A DNA stretch of 45,152 nt from Pseudomonas sp. GM84. GTDB taxonomy: Bacteria; Pseudomonadota; Gammaproteobacteria; Pseudomonadales; Pseudomonadaceae. This document shows, one piece after another, positions 17,204 through 26,448 of the stretch (position 1 is its first letter; each line of letters opens with the position of its first letter). A program made the translations under genes and the position numbers. The notes under the pieces are model-generated. The model was not told the DNA's origin. It saw nothing but the letters and a program-made list of their open reading frames with translations, and made no database searches. The DNA lies in NCBI RefSeq assembly GCF_000282535.1, contig NZ_AKJC01000111.1, positions 1-45,152 on the forward strand, given 5' to 3'.

Positions 17204-19300
17204 TTAGTGCGTCCACTGCTGAAAACCGATGGAGCGCTGCTGCCCCGTGGACTTCAAACGGCACTCGGCCAGCAGCGCGACCGCCAGCTCGTCGGCGCCT
17301 GCGAACGGTTTGAAACGCCCGCGCCGGGCGACCGCGGCGAAATCCCCAGGGGTCAGGAATGCCTCGCCACGCAAACGCGCCGCCGCACTGTTCTGCGGGT
17401 CCTTGAGCGACAGGGCCTTGAGGTGCGCGGCGAACAGGGCCTGCGCCTGGGCGCTCGTCAGGTAGCCAAAGTGGACCTTCAGGTCGAAGCGCCGCAGGGA
17501 CGCTTCGTCCAGGTCGCGGATCAGGTTGGTGGAGGCGATGAACAGCCCCTGGTAGCTCTCCATTTGCGTGAGCATTTCGTTGACGGCGGTGACTTCCCAA
17601 CTTTGTCGCGCCTTGCGCCGGTCCTGCAGGAAGCTGTCGACCTCGTCGAGCAGCAGCACGGCATCTTCCTGTCGGGCGCGCTCGAAGGCACCTGCCAGGT
17701 TCTGCTCGGTCATCCCCACGTAAGGCGATACCAGGTCGGAAACCCGCTTGACCATCAGCGGCTTGTCCAGCGCCTGCGCCAGCCACTGGCCGAACGCGGT
17801 CTTGCCGGTGCCGGGCGGGCCGTAGAAGCACAACCGCGCCTGGGGATGGGCGCGCAGGCCCTCCACCAGCCCGTCCAGCGGCAGGTCGGCATTGATCCAT
17901 TGCGGCGAATAGAACGTCGGCAGCGCGCGCTCGTTACGCTGCAGCTTTTCGAAACCCTGTGCCTTCAAGGTGCCGTCGACGATGCAGCGAATGGTGCTGT
18001 CCAGTGCCTTGCTGGCGCGCGGCGACACGCTGCGTCCCACACGCACGGCGCGCTCCAGCACCGCCGGGGTGATCTGTTCATGGGCGCTCAGTTGCTCGAC
18101 CAGTTCATCGCTGACCTTGCCGCCACCGCATTCACGCAGCATCTGCTTGCGTTGCGCCAAGGGCGGGTTGGGCACTTCGATCACCAGGTCGAAGCGGCGG
18201 ATATGGGCCGCGTCGATGGCCTCGATGCTGTTGCTGAGCCAGAAACACGGCAGCGCGTTCTCCTCCAGCATGCGGTTGATCCAGCCTTTCTGCGAGCGGT
18301 TGCCGGTGGTCGTCTCGGCGGCCTGGAAGATATCTTCGATCTCGTCGAGCACCAGCACGGCACGCTGCGAATGCAGCACGCTGTTGGCCGCGCGCAAGGA
18401 ACACAGGCGTTGCTTGGCCGACACCGGGTCGCCCTCGCTGTCGGTGCAGGCGACTTCGTACAGCGCGCTGTCCAGGCGGCTGGCGATCAGGCGCGCCAGT
18501 TGCGTCTTGCCGGTGCCGGGTGGGCCGTACAGCAGCACATTCACCCCTGGGCGCGCCTGGGCCAGGGCTTTGCCCAGGTAGCGTTCGGCGATCACCAACG
18601 GCTGGCGGATATGGCTGTAATGCTCCCAGCCCAGGTTGCCCGGCGGGCTCGCCCGGAAGGCGTAGGCGAACAGCTCCAGCGGCGTTCCTTTGCTGAAACG
18701 CACCAGGCCTGGCAGGTCCGGGTTGCTCAGCGACAACATCGAACTCAGCGCCATCGCCGCGCGGTTGCTGCTGCTGATGTCCAGCAACCCGGTGCGCATC
18801 AGCGGGCTGTCATGGGCAAGGCACGCCTCGACCTTCGTCATTGGCAGACCGAGCAGCACGGACAGCACTTTCAATGCCCGGTTGAACCCCAGCATGCCCA
18901 ACTGATCGGTGGCGTCGTTGAGGGTCGGGTCGCTGTGCATCAGCACGCAAAAGCCCAGCACCTGAAGCTCGGCCTCGGGCAACGCCAACAAGTCGCCCAG
19001 GGCTTCGAGGTTGCTCGCCAGGTTGTCCGGGTAGGGCGTGCTGGGGTGATCCTCCTGGAAGCTGCGTGCGCATTTGCGCAGCGTCGTCAGCGCGACGGCC
19101 GGGCTGTAGCGGTCATCGTCCACCCATTTGGCCAGGCCCAGTTCATGGGCCAGGTCATCGTCGTTGAGGCCGTGCCGGCCGATGAAGGTGCGATGCCCAC
19201 CCAGCTCCAGCAACAGCTGGAAACTCCACTTCAGCGACAGCGCGCAGGTGTCTACGGCGCGGTAGCTGCCGTGTGCGAAGGGGTTGAGTCGGGCGGCCAT
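17204..19300 (-). CDS. Tandem-AAA ATPase
   Basis: The product has 698 aa with an unrecognised helical N-terminal domain (1-220) and two classical AAA modules. Module 1 has Walker A GPPGTGKT (259-266), Walker B LVLDE (316-320) and arginine-finger-like IRRFD (367-371). Module 2 has GPPGTGKT (494-501), LLLDE (549-553), sensor STN and LRRFD (602-606). Tandem intact AAA modules suggest a hexameric remodeller. It is first in the minus-strand operon, preceded by an AGGAG site, and divergent from the helicase operon across a 203-base gap. The pairing suggests it works with the helicase/PLD proteins or handles their assembly; this is inference. No protease or nuclease domain was seen. Confidence 0.85.
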   Translation of the reverse strand: MAARLNPFAHGSYRAVDTCALSLKWSFQLLLELGGHRTFIGRHGLNDDDLAHELGLAKWVDDDRYSPAVALTTLRKCARSFQEDHPSTPYPDNLASNLEALGDLLALPEAELQVLGFCVLMHSDPTLNDATDQLGMLGFNRALKVLSVLLGLPMTKVEACLAHDSPLMRTGLLDISSSNRAAMALSSMLSLSNPDLPGLVRFSKGTPLELFAYAFRASPPGNLGWEHYSHIRQPLVIAERYLGKALAQARPGVNVLLYGPPGTGKTQLARLIASRLDSALYEVACTDSEGDPVSAKQRLCSLRAANSVLHSQRAVLVLDEIEDIFQAAETTTGNRSQKGWINRMLEENALPCFWLSNSIEAIDAAHIRRFDLVIEVPNPPLAQRKQMLRECGGGKVSDELVEQLSAHEQITPAVLERAVRVGRSVSPRASKALDSTIRCIVDGTLKAQGFEKLQRNERALPTFYSPQWINADLPLDGLVEGLRAHPQARLCFYGPPGTGKTAFGQWLAQALDKPLMVKRVSDLVSPYVGMTEQNLAGAFERARQEDAVLLLDEVDSFLQDRRKARQSWEVTAVNEMLTQMESYQGLFIASTNLIRDLDEASLRRFDLKVHFGYLTSAQAQALFAAHLKALSLKDPQNSAAARLRGEAFLTPGDFAAVARRGRFKPFAGADELAVALLAECRLKSTGQQRSIGFQQWTH

Positions 19301-19503
19301 ACGGATCTCCTGGTGCTAGGGAGCCGTCAGCATGGGGCGGGGGATGGTCAGAATGTGTCGTCTCTGCCGCAAACAGCGGAAAAGATGGCATATTGCCTTC
19401 CCGTTTGATCTGGCCGAGCCGATCGCAGCGGGGACTGCGACACAAACTGTCGGCGTCAGCTGCGATGTTGGCCATGTTGGGTCTTTCTCAAGGATGTGTG
19501 TTG
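19301..19503. promoter_or_regulatory. Divergent promoter region with inverted repeats
   Basis: This 203-base gap must drive the AAA operon leftward and the helicase operon rightward. It holds CCGC-AAACA-GCGG (19367-19379), GGCA-TAT-TGCC (19387-19397) and CGACA-CAAAC-TGTCG (19438-19452). The last resembles a site in front of the second WYL gene (27570-27583). The minus-strand gene has an AGGAG site and the plus-strand gene an AAGGA site at 19489-19493. Which boxes serve as promoters is not clear. Confidence 0.5.
19438..19452. promoter_or_regulatory. Putative operator CGACA-N5-TGTCG
   Basis: A perfect 5-bp inverted repeat with a 5-base spacer sits about 50 bases upstream of the helicase operon's first ATG. 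Its GACA...TGTC core recurs at 27570-27583 next to the WYL gene. It is a candidate WYL-regulator site; a 5-bp arm alone could occur by chance. Confidence 0.35.
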
Positions 19504-20718
19504 ATGTTTACCGTTCTCTCCCTGCTGGACGACAGGCTGCGACCTAAGGGGTCCAGGGATCCCTTGGCCATCGAGTCGATCTGGAGCGCCGTGGGGCGCA
19601 AGCTGGTCGGCAACCTGACCACGGTCACCAGCCGCGCCGAGCATTTCATGGTGGCGCTGCTGGCCTGCCGGCATGCCCATGAAGGCAAATCCCGCTCGCT
19701 GGACGAGGTACAGGCGCGCTATGTCAGGGCCGAGCAACTGGCCGCGTACTTGCGTCTGGAAGCCTCTGCCGAGGCCAGCTTGCTGGGGCGTCAGCTGGCC
19801 GTTGCCAATTTCAGGCGCGACGCGATGGCGCTGGGCATGCACAAGAAAGCCCAGATTCTGAGCAATCAGCTGAGCTACGGGTTGTGGGGGCTGTATTCCT
19901 CGGCCTTGCAGGAGGCTGGCCTGATCAAGGGCAGCGACAGGCGCCTGACCGACGCAGGGCGCGCCCTGACAGATGCGTTGCTGGAGGTGTTCGGCAAGTC
20001 GCAATGGCAGCGCTTCGGCGAGCTGGCAAGCCAGGACGCGGTGAGCAGACAGCAGCTGTCGACACTGGCTCGGCCATTTTCGGTCCTGCTCAAAGACCAG
20101 GGCATGCGCAAACAACTGGTCTCGGCGCTGCTGCGGTACGCCAAGGCATGCCCCTTGCAACTGGCGTTGCATGACGCGGCCCAGCAGTGGCTGGCATTGC
20201 CGGGCGAGCACGACGTACCTGCTCGCGCCTTCGCCAACTGGGCGGTGGGCGCTGATGAGGTCGATGCGCAGGTGCAGCAGGTCCTGGAGCAGATCCTGCT
20301 GTTGCAACCGCTACTGGTGTTCGCCAACACCGTGGTCGTCTGGCTGCAGCGGCAGGGTGGGCGAACCCGCGCAGCGTTGGTCGAGGACTTGCGTTCGCGG
20401 CTTGCCAAGCCCTTTCTCCAGCCGGGCTGGGATCGGCCTGGGTTGCCCCATGCGTGCTTCCTGCAGGACTTGAGCGATGCTGCCAATGACGGGGATGCGG
20501 GTGCGGTGATCGACCAGCTCATCCGCCAGAATTCAGTGGTCATGGGCGTCCGGGGCGGTGCCGCCTGGCTGGATTGGGAGGGGGACAGGCTCAAGGTCAG
20601 GGTGCCGGTCGACCGCGCCAGCCTGCCTGCCGAACTGGCCGCGCATTGCCATAAAACGTGGGACTACAGCTTTTTCCTCCATGCCTTCCTCGCCATTGCC
20701 AAGGCCGGTCACGTATGA
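19504..20718 (+). CDS. Unrecognised protein of the helicase-PLD operon
   Basis: I do not recognise this 404-aa protein. It is soluble and mostly helical. Residues around 110-150 (ILSNQLSYGLWGLYSSALQE followed by GLIKGSDRRLTDAGRAL) look like a winged-helix-type DNA-binding segment with a 'LTDAG' wing turn. The C-terminus (about 345-385) reads as short beta strands. It starts at ATG 19504 with AAGGA upstream; an ATG at 19393 in frame would add 37 residues rich in Arg and Ser that look non-coding. Its stop overlaps the PLD gene start by four bases (ATGA), implying equimolar production. A role in target recognition or complex assembly is a guess. Confidence 0.75.
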   Translation: MFTVLSLLDDRLRPKGSRDPLAIESIWSAVGRKLVGNLTTVTSRAEHFMVALLACRHAHEGKSRSLDEVQARYVRAEQLAAYLRLEASAEASLLGRQLAVANFRRDAMALGMHKKAQILSNQLSYGLWGLYSSALQEAGLIKGSDRRLTDAGRALTDALLEVFGKSQWQRFGELASQDAVSRQQLSTLARPFSVLLKDQGMRKQLVSALLRYAKACPLQLALHDAAQQWLALPGEHDVPARAFANWAVGADEVDAQVQQVLEQILLLQPLLVFANTVVVWLQRQGGRTRAALVEDLRSRLAKPFLQPGWDRPGLPHACFLQDLSDAANDGDAGAVIDQLIRQNSVVMGVRGGAAWLDWEGDRLKVRVPVDRASLPAELAAHCHKTWDYSFFLHAFLAIAKAGHV

Positions 20719-22703
20719 AAGCACATACCATCAGCGACGCGTTTCGCCGCTGCATCGGCGAGCGTGAAGTGAGCTTTGCCTTTTTCAGCACCTACAGTTT
20801 CGAGCCTGACTTCTTCGAACTCGAAGTCATTCCCTTGCTTTTGGGCGATCAGGCGCTCTCCAGTCAGGATGACATTCGCTATGTCCAACTGCAGGCCTTG
20901 ATGCAGGACAAGGCCCGGCGATTCGCCGTGGCCCACGACATGGACGTCTTCAACCCTGCCGCCGGCAGCCGTCTGGAAGTCGACTACCTGCCGGTAAGAA
21001 TCGGTGGGGCCTGCCAGCATGCCAAGTTGGCGATCCTGGTGGTCAAGGGCGAGCAGGGGGAGGCGGCTATCGTGCTGGCAGCGGGGTCGTTCAACCTGAC
21101 CAAGGCCGGGTGGTGGGACAACATCGAGGTTGGCCACTTCGTCGAGCTCAGCGCCACCCATGCACCGGGCAATATCCTTGGGCCGCTGCGTCGGGCCTTG
21201 CGGTTTTTCCAGGCCAGTACACCGACACCTGCGCTCGATGGGATCGTTGCGGTGCAGGCCGGTTGGTCGCCGAGTGCCGATGATCCCGACTGCAGCTTCT
21301 ATTTTTCCGGCGCTGCACGTGGGCGCCTGGCCTTCCTCGACTTCCTGCACCAGGACCTGCAAAGGCCAGAGACTGCAAAAGGCACAGGCACGCTGGAGAT
21401 CATCAGCCCGTTTTTTGCCGAAGCGCCCACCAGCGGCAGTACCCAGGAACTGATGAGCGAGTTCGGCACTGTGCGCCTGTTGCTGCCGCAGGACGAAGAC
21501 CGGCGCGCGTTGGTCGACCCTGCCGTGTACAGCGCCTTCGAGGTGGAGCAGTGGTGTGATTGGGCCGAGCAGTGGCAAGACAGTCACAAGGTGCACGACA
21601 AGCCATTACGCCGCCTTCACGCAAAGGTTTTCCAAGGGCTGGGCAAGCGGCCATGGCAATTCGTCGGGTCAGTGAACTTCAGCCACAAGGCCTTCAATGA
21701 AAACGTCGAGGCAGGGTTCCTGCTGCAGGGGCGGGCGCTGGCGCCGTTGCTGTCGCCTTCGACGACCAGTATCACGGGCTTTGCTGAAGTCCCAGGTACG
21801 CAATCTGCCGAGACGCAGGACGGATTGGCAATGCCCGTTCTGTGTCTGGCATACGATTGGGAGAGTGGGGTGCTGGAGGTGACGGCGCAGGCGCCGATCA
21901 GCGGCGAGCTGACGCTACTGGACAGCTCGGATGGCAGCGTGGCCACGCTGCATTTCGAGCGGGCCACGCAGCTTGTGCAGCCGCTGCCCGCGCTGCGTGA
22001 GCACCTGCAGCGTTCCTCATTGCTCAACGTGTGCTGGCAGGCCGGCGGCGAATGCGTGGCGCGTTGGCTGATGGTCACGCAGCACAACATCTACTGCCGC
22101 CCCAGCCATTTGCCGGCCATGGACCTGCAAAGCCTGTTGCGTCTGTTCATCGAAATGCGCATGAGCCGGAAGATCAGCCAGTTTGGCGAATTGGCCCAGC
22201 GGTTGCTGAGCCGGCGTCACGCCAACGAGGCGGACGAACATCTGCCGCAACTGCCGGATGAGGGCGAAGACCGCAGCTTTTTCTCCGAGTTTTCACAGGT
22301 CAACGGGGCGTTCTGGCAACTGGAACGCACGCTGGAACGGGCCGAGGCCGAGGGGAATCACGCCAAACTGGCGTACTACCTCGCGGGCTGTCAGCCCGAC
22401 TCCTTGCGGGCCATGCTCGACAGCGTGCAGGCCGCAGCGGGCGATGAAGAAACGCTGGTGGTGCGCTATTTGACCCTGGTCAGCATGCAAGGCTTGTTGA
22501 ACCGCTATCCACAGCACCGTTGTGCAGACCTGGAGGCAGGCGTGGGGGCCGCCATCCGCGGGCTGGAACGCCAGGAATTGCTGGGCCAGCTCGACGAAGG
22601 CGAGGGCAGGCGGTTTCTGCAGTGGTTCAGGGCGCAGTTTCAGCGTCGCCTGAGCACTTCGAAGTCACCGAACAAGGAGGTTGCCCATGCAGCGGATCAA
22701 TAA
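20715..22703 (+). CDS. Phospholipase D-family (HKD) nuclease-like protein
   Basis: The product has 662 aa with two complete HKD-type motifs. The first is QHAKLAILVV (His102, Lys104) with GSFNLTKAGW (124-133) and Glu138. The second is LHAKVFQGLG (His302, Lys304) with GSVNFSHKAF (318-327) and Glu332. Two motifs in one chain would make an intramolecular PLD active site. Bacterial PLD proteins next to helicases are usually DNA nucleases, as DrmC in DISARM is thought to be, so nuclease is favoured over lipase. The C-terminal 300 residues are unrecognised. It overlaps the upstream gene by four bases and the helicase by seventeen. Confidence 0.82.
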   Translation: MKAHTISDAFRRCIGEREVSFAFFSTYSFEPDFFELEVIPLLLGDQALSSQDDIRYVQLQALMQDKARRFAVAHDMDVFNPAAGSRLEVDYLPVRIGGACQHAKLAILVVKGEQGEAAIVLAAGSFNLTKAGWWDNIEVGHFVELSATHAPGNILGPLRRALRFFQASTPTPALDGIVAVQAGWSPSADDPDCSFYFSGAARGRLAFLDFLHQDLQRPETAKGTGTLEIISPFFAEAPTSGSTQELMSEFGTVRLLLPQDEDRRALVDPAVYSAFEVEQWCDWAEQWQDSHKVHDKPLRRLHAKVFQGLGKRPWQFVGSVNFSHKAFNENVEAGFLLQGRALAPLLSPSTTSITGFAEVPGTQSAETQDGLAMPVLCLAYDWESGVLEVTAQAPISGELTLLDSSDGSVATLHFERATQLVQPLPALREHLQRSSLLNVCWQAGGECVARWLMVTQHNIYCRPSHLPAMDLQSLLRLFIEMRMSRKISQFGELAQRLLSRRHANEADEHLPQLPDEGEDRSFFSEFSQVNGAFWQLERTLERAEAEGNHAKLAYYLAGCQPDSLRAMLDSVQAAAGDEETLVVRYLTLVSMQGLLNRYPQHRCADLEAGVGAAIRGLERQELLGQLDEGEGRRFLQWFRAQFQRRLSTSKSPNKEVAHAADQ

Positions 22704-25700
22704 GGCCACGGCCCAGGCCGTGATCGATTTTTCAGGCAAGAACCCCGAGCTCGCGGGGCTGGCCGAACAGCAGCTGGAGGGCACCGTCGCCCTGTACAAC
22801 AAGCTGGCTGACCAGCAGGTAGCCTACCTAGCCGATGAAGTCGGGATGGGCAAGACCTACATCGGCCTGGGTGTGGCCGCCTTGATGCGGCATTTCAACC
22901 CGGGGTTGCGCGTGTTGTACCTGTTGCCGAAAAACAACGTTCGCGACAAATGGATCAAGGACTATCGGGCCTTCGTGCGCAGCAACTACCGGCTCCAGGA
23001 CATGGCGGTCAAAGGCCTGGGCAGTGGTCCGGTCACGCCCTTCGCCGACTGTCGAAACCTGCCCGAGCTGGTTCAGACCGTCGCCAGTGGCAATGAGAGG
23101 GACCTGTTCCTGTGCACGTCGATCTTCAGCTTCGCCCTGGGCAATACGGCGGCCCAGTTGCTGGACAGCACCCGGCAGTTCGAAGAATCGATGCCCCAGT
23201 ATCGGCACCTGATGGCCCCATGGGCCCGGCAACTCGGTGCCATGAACGGCAACTGCAAACCGGCGGACCTCAAACGCAAGGTCAAGTCCGTGTGGATGCA
23301 GGCGCTGGGCAAGATGTTGCCGCGCTTCGACCTGGTGATAGTGGACGAGGCGCACAACTTGCGGGCCGGCCGTGAAAGCAGCGACCGCAACCGTTCGCTG
23401 GCGACCTTGCTGGGCGACAACCGACGCATCAAACGCCTGTTGCTGCTGTCGGCGACGCCCTTCGACCGCGACCTGGGCCAGTTGCGCAACCAGCTTGCCC
23501 TGTTCGGCTTCAAGGCGCAGGCCGACCTGCCAGCGGGCAACGATCCGGCCGCCCCCGACATGCACGCAGCGCTTGCACGCTTGCTGGTTCGTCGCTTGAA
23601 CACGCTCACCCTTGGCGAGGTAGCGCACACCCGCAACATGTATCGGCGCGAGCAGCGCGGCACCGAGGCGCAGGTGACGTTGACGGTTGCGCAAAAACTG
23701 TTCGCCGCACTGCTGCAAAAGAAGGTCAGCGAGCATTTGCAGGAAAACTGCTCGAACCGTTTCGAACTGGGAATGTTGGCCTCGTTCGAGAGCTACTTGC
23801 CTGGTGAAAAGAACCAGCCCGTGACGTTCGACGGCGACGAGGTCGTGAGCGACAGCGAATCGTCGCGCGATGCGGCAGACCGCGGTGTCGTCGAGTACCT
23901 GGTGGAAGATTTCGAGAAGACCTTCAAGCGCAGGCCACCGCATCCGAAAATGGACAGTGTGTGCCGGCAGACCCACCGGCTGGCGTTTGTCGAAGGCAAG
24001 AAACAGTTGGTCTTCGTGCGCCGGGTACGCAGCGTCTCCGAGTTGAAGTTCAAGCTCGAAGAGGCCTACGACCAGTGGATCGGCCAGTACATCGACAGCG
24101 ATGTTGCCGTTGCCAACGTTTTCAAGCGTTACCGCAAGCGCGCCATCCAACGCAGCCACTCACTCATCGAGCCTGAGGCCGTCGATGAATTCGAAGCATC
24201 GGCCAGCGGCGACAATTTCTTTACCTGGTTCTACCGAGGACAGAATCCGGAGCTGACCGGCGAGAAAAAGCTGGGGCAGTTGCCGCACAACTTGCGCAGC
24301 AAACTCCTGCAAAGCCGATGGTTCGAGACCAATTGGGTGTTCTTGCCGGGCATGCCGACCGCGAAGTCGCTGACCCTCGATTGGGGCGTGATCGGCAAGA
24401 ACGAATCCACTGCCAACCCCGGCCAGCGTTATCGACTGGCTCAGTATGCGTACCTGCGTGCGGTCGCGGCACGCAAAGACAAGGCCGCGATTGTCGCCAG
24501 CCACGTGCTGAATGTGTTGTTCGACAAATTCGAGGCCAAGTGCGACCTGGCCGACCCTTCTGTGCTGGCCAGCGAACTGCAACGCTCGACGCTGTGGGAC
24601 ATCCTGCGACGCCAGGCCGAGCTGTCGGAGCTGGCGCCGCTATGGACCGCCGATACATTCACTAAATTGGCCGAGGCGAATCACGCTGAGGCCGATCGGC
24701 TACTGCGCAGGCTCAGTACCCACCAGGAGCTTTTCGGTGTGCTTTGCCGTGTGGATCATCCTTTCATCGACCTGTACGCGCTCAGGCACACAGGCAAGGA
24801 AGGGGAGGCCGATGCCGAAGAGGCATTCATGGCGGCGTTGGCCGAACGATTGCGCATTCAGCACGCGCAGCGCATCCCGTTCAGCAGTTACCAGATACTG
24901 CGCGACACTGCGCAGAACCTGGACTTGTTGATCAAGCTCAACTTCCCGAATGTGTACACCAAGCCAGTGAGCAGCCTGACCCAATACCTGTCCAGCCAGG
25001 TCCGCTCCACATCCCCCATTCGCGGCGCCACGGGCGAGAACAGCGGTAGCCGTACCGCAATCGCCACGTTGTTTCGCATGCCCGGTTATCCCAGGGTGCT
25101 GGTGTCCACCGATGTGTTCCAGGAAGGCGAAGACCTGCACACCTTCTGCGACAGCGTGGTCCATTACGGGATTTCCTCCAGCCCTATCGCGCTGGAGCAG
25201 AAGGTCGGTCGTGTCGACCGGGTCGGTTCGCTGGCGCATCGACACATGCAATCGGCCGGTGATGATTATGCCGAGCACTTCATTCAGGTCGGCTTTCCGC
25301 ACATCCGGCAAAGCATGGAGTTCTACCAGGTGCGCACGGCCGCAGCCAACATGAATGCCTTCATTCAAACGCTGCATGCCGTGGGCCGACAAGGCCCGCG
25401 CTTCAAGCACGAGGTGCAGTTGCAGGACGAGGTGCTGGACCCTTCACCGGTGCAGCCGCAGATCCTCGATTTTCTGACCAGCCACTACGCCATCACTGGC
25501 GACGACCTTCAGGGCGAAGACTGCAGCCAGGCCATCAGCGACCGCGCCAAGGCCATGCAGCAGCGTCTGGAACATGTCAAAACCCAGTTGGGCACCTCGC
25601 TCAGAGACCTGACGGGTGATCCGCAGGTGTCGGTCAAGGAAGATGGCAAAGGCTGGCATTTGTCCACCACAGACCTCGACAGCCCCGTCGCTGCCGGGCC

Positions 25701-26448
25701 GGCAGTTTCCGTCCGCAGCGCAGTTGGCATGGCCGAATTGATGATCGCGGCGACGTTGCCCAGCGGGCTCGAAGATCCCGGTGACATCGACAGCCCGATC
25801 GGGCGTGTGCGTGTGCTCAAGGCCCTGCAAGCCGATCCGTTCAGGCGCCTGGCGCGGGTGCCGGGCACCGACAAGTCCAGGCAAATGGCGTTGCAGTATC
25901 AGGTTGAAGGTTATGCGGGGAGTGACGGTGTGCTGATCGGCGACGAAATTCTCGACGTCTATCAGCGTGCCTCAGGTTCGCAAGCAGTCGGCAAGTGCAC
26001 CGAGCAAATGCGCTCGCGCGTTCACGCGATGGTGGACGGGCTGGCGTGCGACACGCCGCGGATGAGTGTGCGGCGCTTGTCGACCTGGAGGCTTGAGTTC
26101 CTGTTCAAGCTGGAGGGGCGCAAGCAAGTGGTTCGGTGGGCGTTCAAGGGCCAGTACGTGATGTTCAGTGCCAACGTGGTCGACCCCAAGCACACCCGAA
26201 GATTGGCCATGTTAAAACGGTTCAGCCAGTCACCGCTGGTGGAGCACACGCTCGGGCGCAACGCCCTGTTCGAACTGGTGGACTTCCATGTCGACCAGGA
26301 TGAGGCACTGAGCGTGCGAGCCTGCCACCCGGTGCAGCACCTCAATGAAGAGGAACTGATGTACATCGCCCATCAGGTCGCGTCCCAGGCCGACCGGCTG
26401 GAACACGTATTGATGGGGCGGGAAGGGGAGATCGGCGGCGACGACTGA
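22687..26448 (+). CDS. SNF2-like DEAH helicase, 1253 aa
   Basis: This is a superfamily 2 helicase/translocase. Walker A is LADEVGMGKTYIGLG (Asp50-Thr57), followed by LYLLPKNNVRDKW, motif II VDEAHNLRAG (DEAH 220-223) and motif III LLLLSATPFDR. The C-terminal RecA domain has VLVSTDVFQEGEDLH and motif VI QKVGRVDRVGS (about 838-848). An insert of roughly 500 residues lies between the two RecA lobes, as in other large defence helicases. An AAGGAGG site at 22674-22680 fixes the ATG at 22687, inside the PLD gene; a TTG at 22681 is too close to it. It would translocate on DNA and present it to the PLD nuclease (inference). Its stop directly abuts that of the convergent WYL gene. Confidence 0.9.
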   Translation: MQRINKATAQAVIDFSGKNPELAGLAEQQLEGTVALYNKLADQQVAYLADEVGMGKTYIGLGVAALMRHFNPGLRVLYLLPKNNVRDKWIKDYRAFVRSNYRLQDMAVKGLGSGPVTPFADCRNLPELVQTVASGNERDLFLCTSIFSFALGNTAAQLLDSTRQFEESMPQYRHLMAPWARQLGAMNGNCKPADLKRKVKSVWMQALGKMLPRFDLVIVDEAHNLRAGRESSDRNRSLATLLGDNRRIKRLLLLSATPFDRDLGQLRNQLALFGFKAQADLPAGNDPAAPDMHAALARLLVRRLNTLTLGEVAHTRNMYRREQRGTEAQVTLTVAQKLFAALLQKKVSEHLQENCSNRFELGMLASFESYLPGEKNQPVTFDGDEVVSDSESSRDAADRGVVEYLVEDFEKTFKRRPPHPKMDSVCRQTHRLAFVEGKKQLVFVRRVRSVSELKFKLEEAYDQWIGQYIDSDVAVANVFKRYRKRAIQRSHSLIEPEAVDEFEASASGDNFFTWFYRGQNPELTGEKKLGQLPHNLRSKLLQSRWFETNWVFLPGMPTAKSLTLDWGVIGKNESTANPGQRYRLAQYAYLRAVAARKDKAAIVASHVLNVLFDKFEAKCDLADPSVLASELQRSTLWDILRRQAELSELAPLWTADTFTKLAEANHAEADRLLRRLSTHQELFGVLCRVDHPFIDLYALRHTGKEGEADAEEAFMAALAERLRIQHAQRIPFSSYQILRDTAQNLDLLIKLNFPNVYTKPVSSLTQYLSSQVRSTSPIRGATGENSGSRTAIATLFRMPGYPRVLVSTDVFQEGEDLHTFCDSVVHYGISSSPIALEQKVGRVDRVGSLAHRHMQSAGDDYAEHFIQVGFPHIRQSMEFYQVRTAAANMNAFIQTLHAVGRQGPRFKHEVQLQDEVLDPSPVQPQILDFLTSHYAITGDDLQGEDCSQAISDRAKAMQQRLEHVKTQLGTSLRDLTGDPQVSVKEDGKGWHLSTTDLDSPVAAGPAVSVRSAVGMAELMIAATLPSGLEDPGDIDSPIGRVRVLKALQADPFRRLARVPGTDKSRQMALQYQVEGYAGSDGVLIGDEILDVYQRASGSQAVGKCTEQMRSRVHAMVDGLACDTPRMSVRRLSTWRLEFLFKLEGRKQVVRWAFKGQYVMFSANVVDPKHTRRLAMLKRFSQSPLVEHTLGRNALFELVDFHVDQDEALSVRACHPVQHLNEEELMYIAHQVASQADRLEHVLMGREGEIGGDD

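Noticed and set aside
17207..19408. Plus-strand open frame of 733 codons opposite the AAA ATPase
   Set aside because: The minus strand shows two complete AAA modules and a good AGGAG site; the plus frame reads as a Gln/Arg/Ala-rich shadow.
22828..24159. Minus-strand open frame of 443 codons inside the helicase gene
   Set aside because: It overlaps helicase motifs I and II on the plus strand and has no recognisable domain.
17204..26448. DISARM or BREX system
   Set aside because: A PLD protein and large helicase are present, but no methyltransferase, DUF1998 protein, PglZ or BrxC-like gene is in the window.
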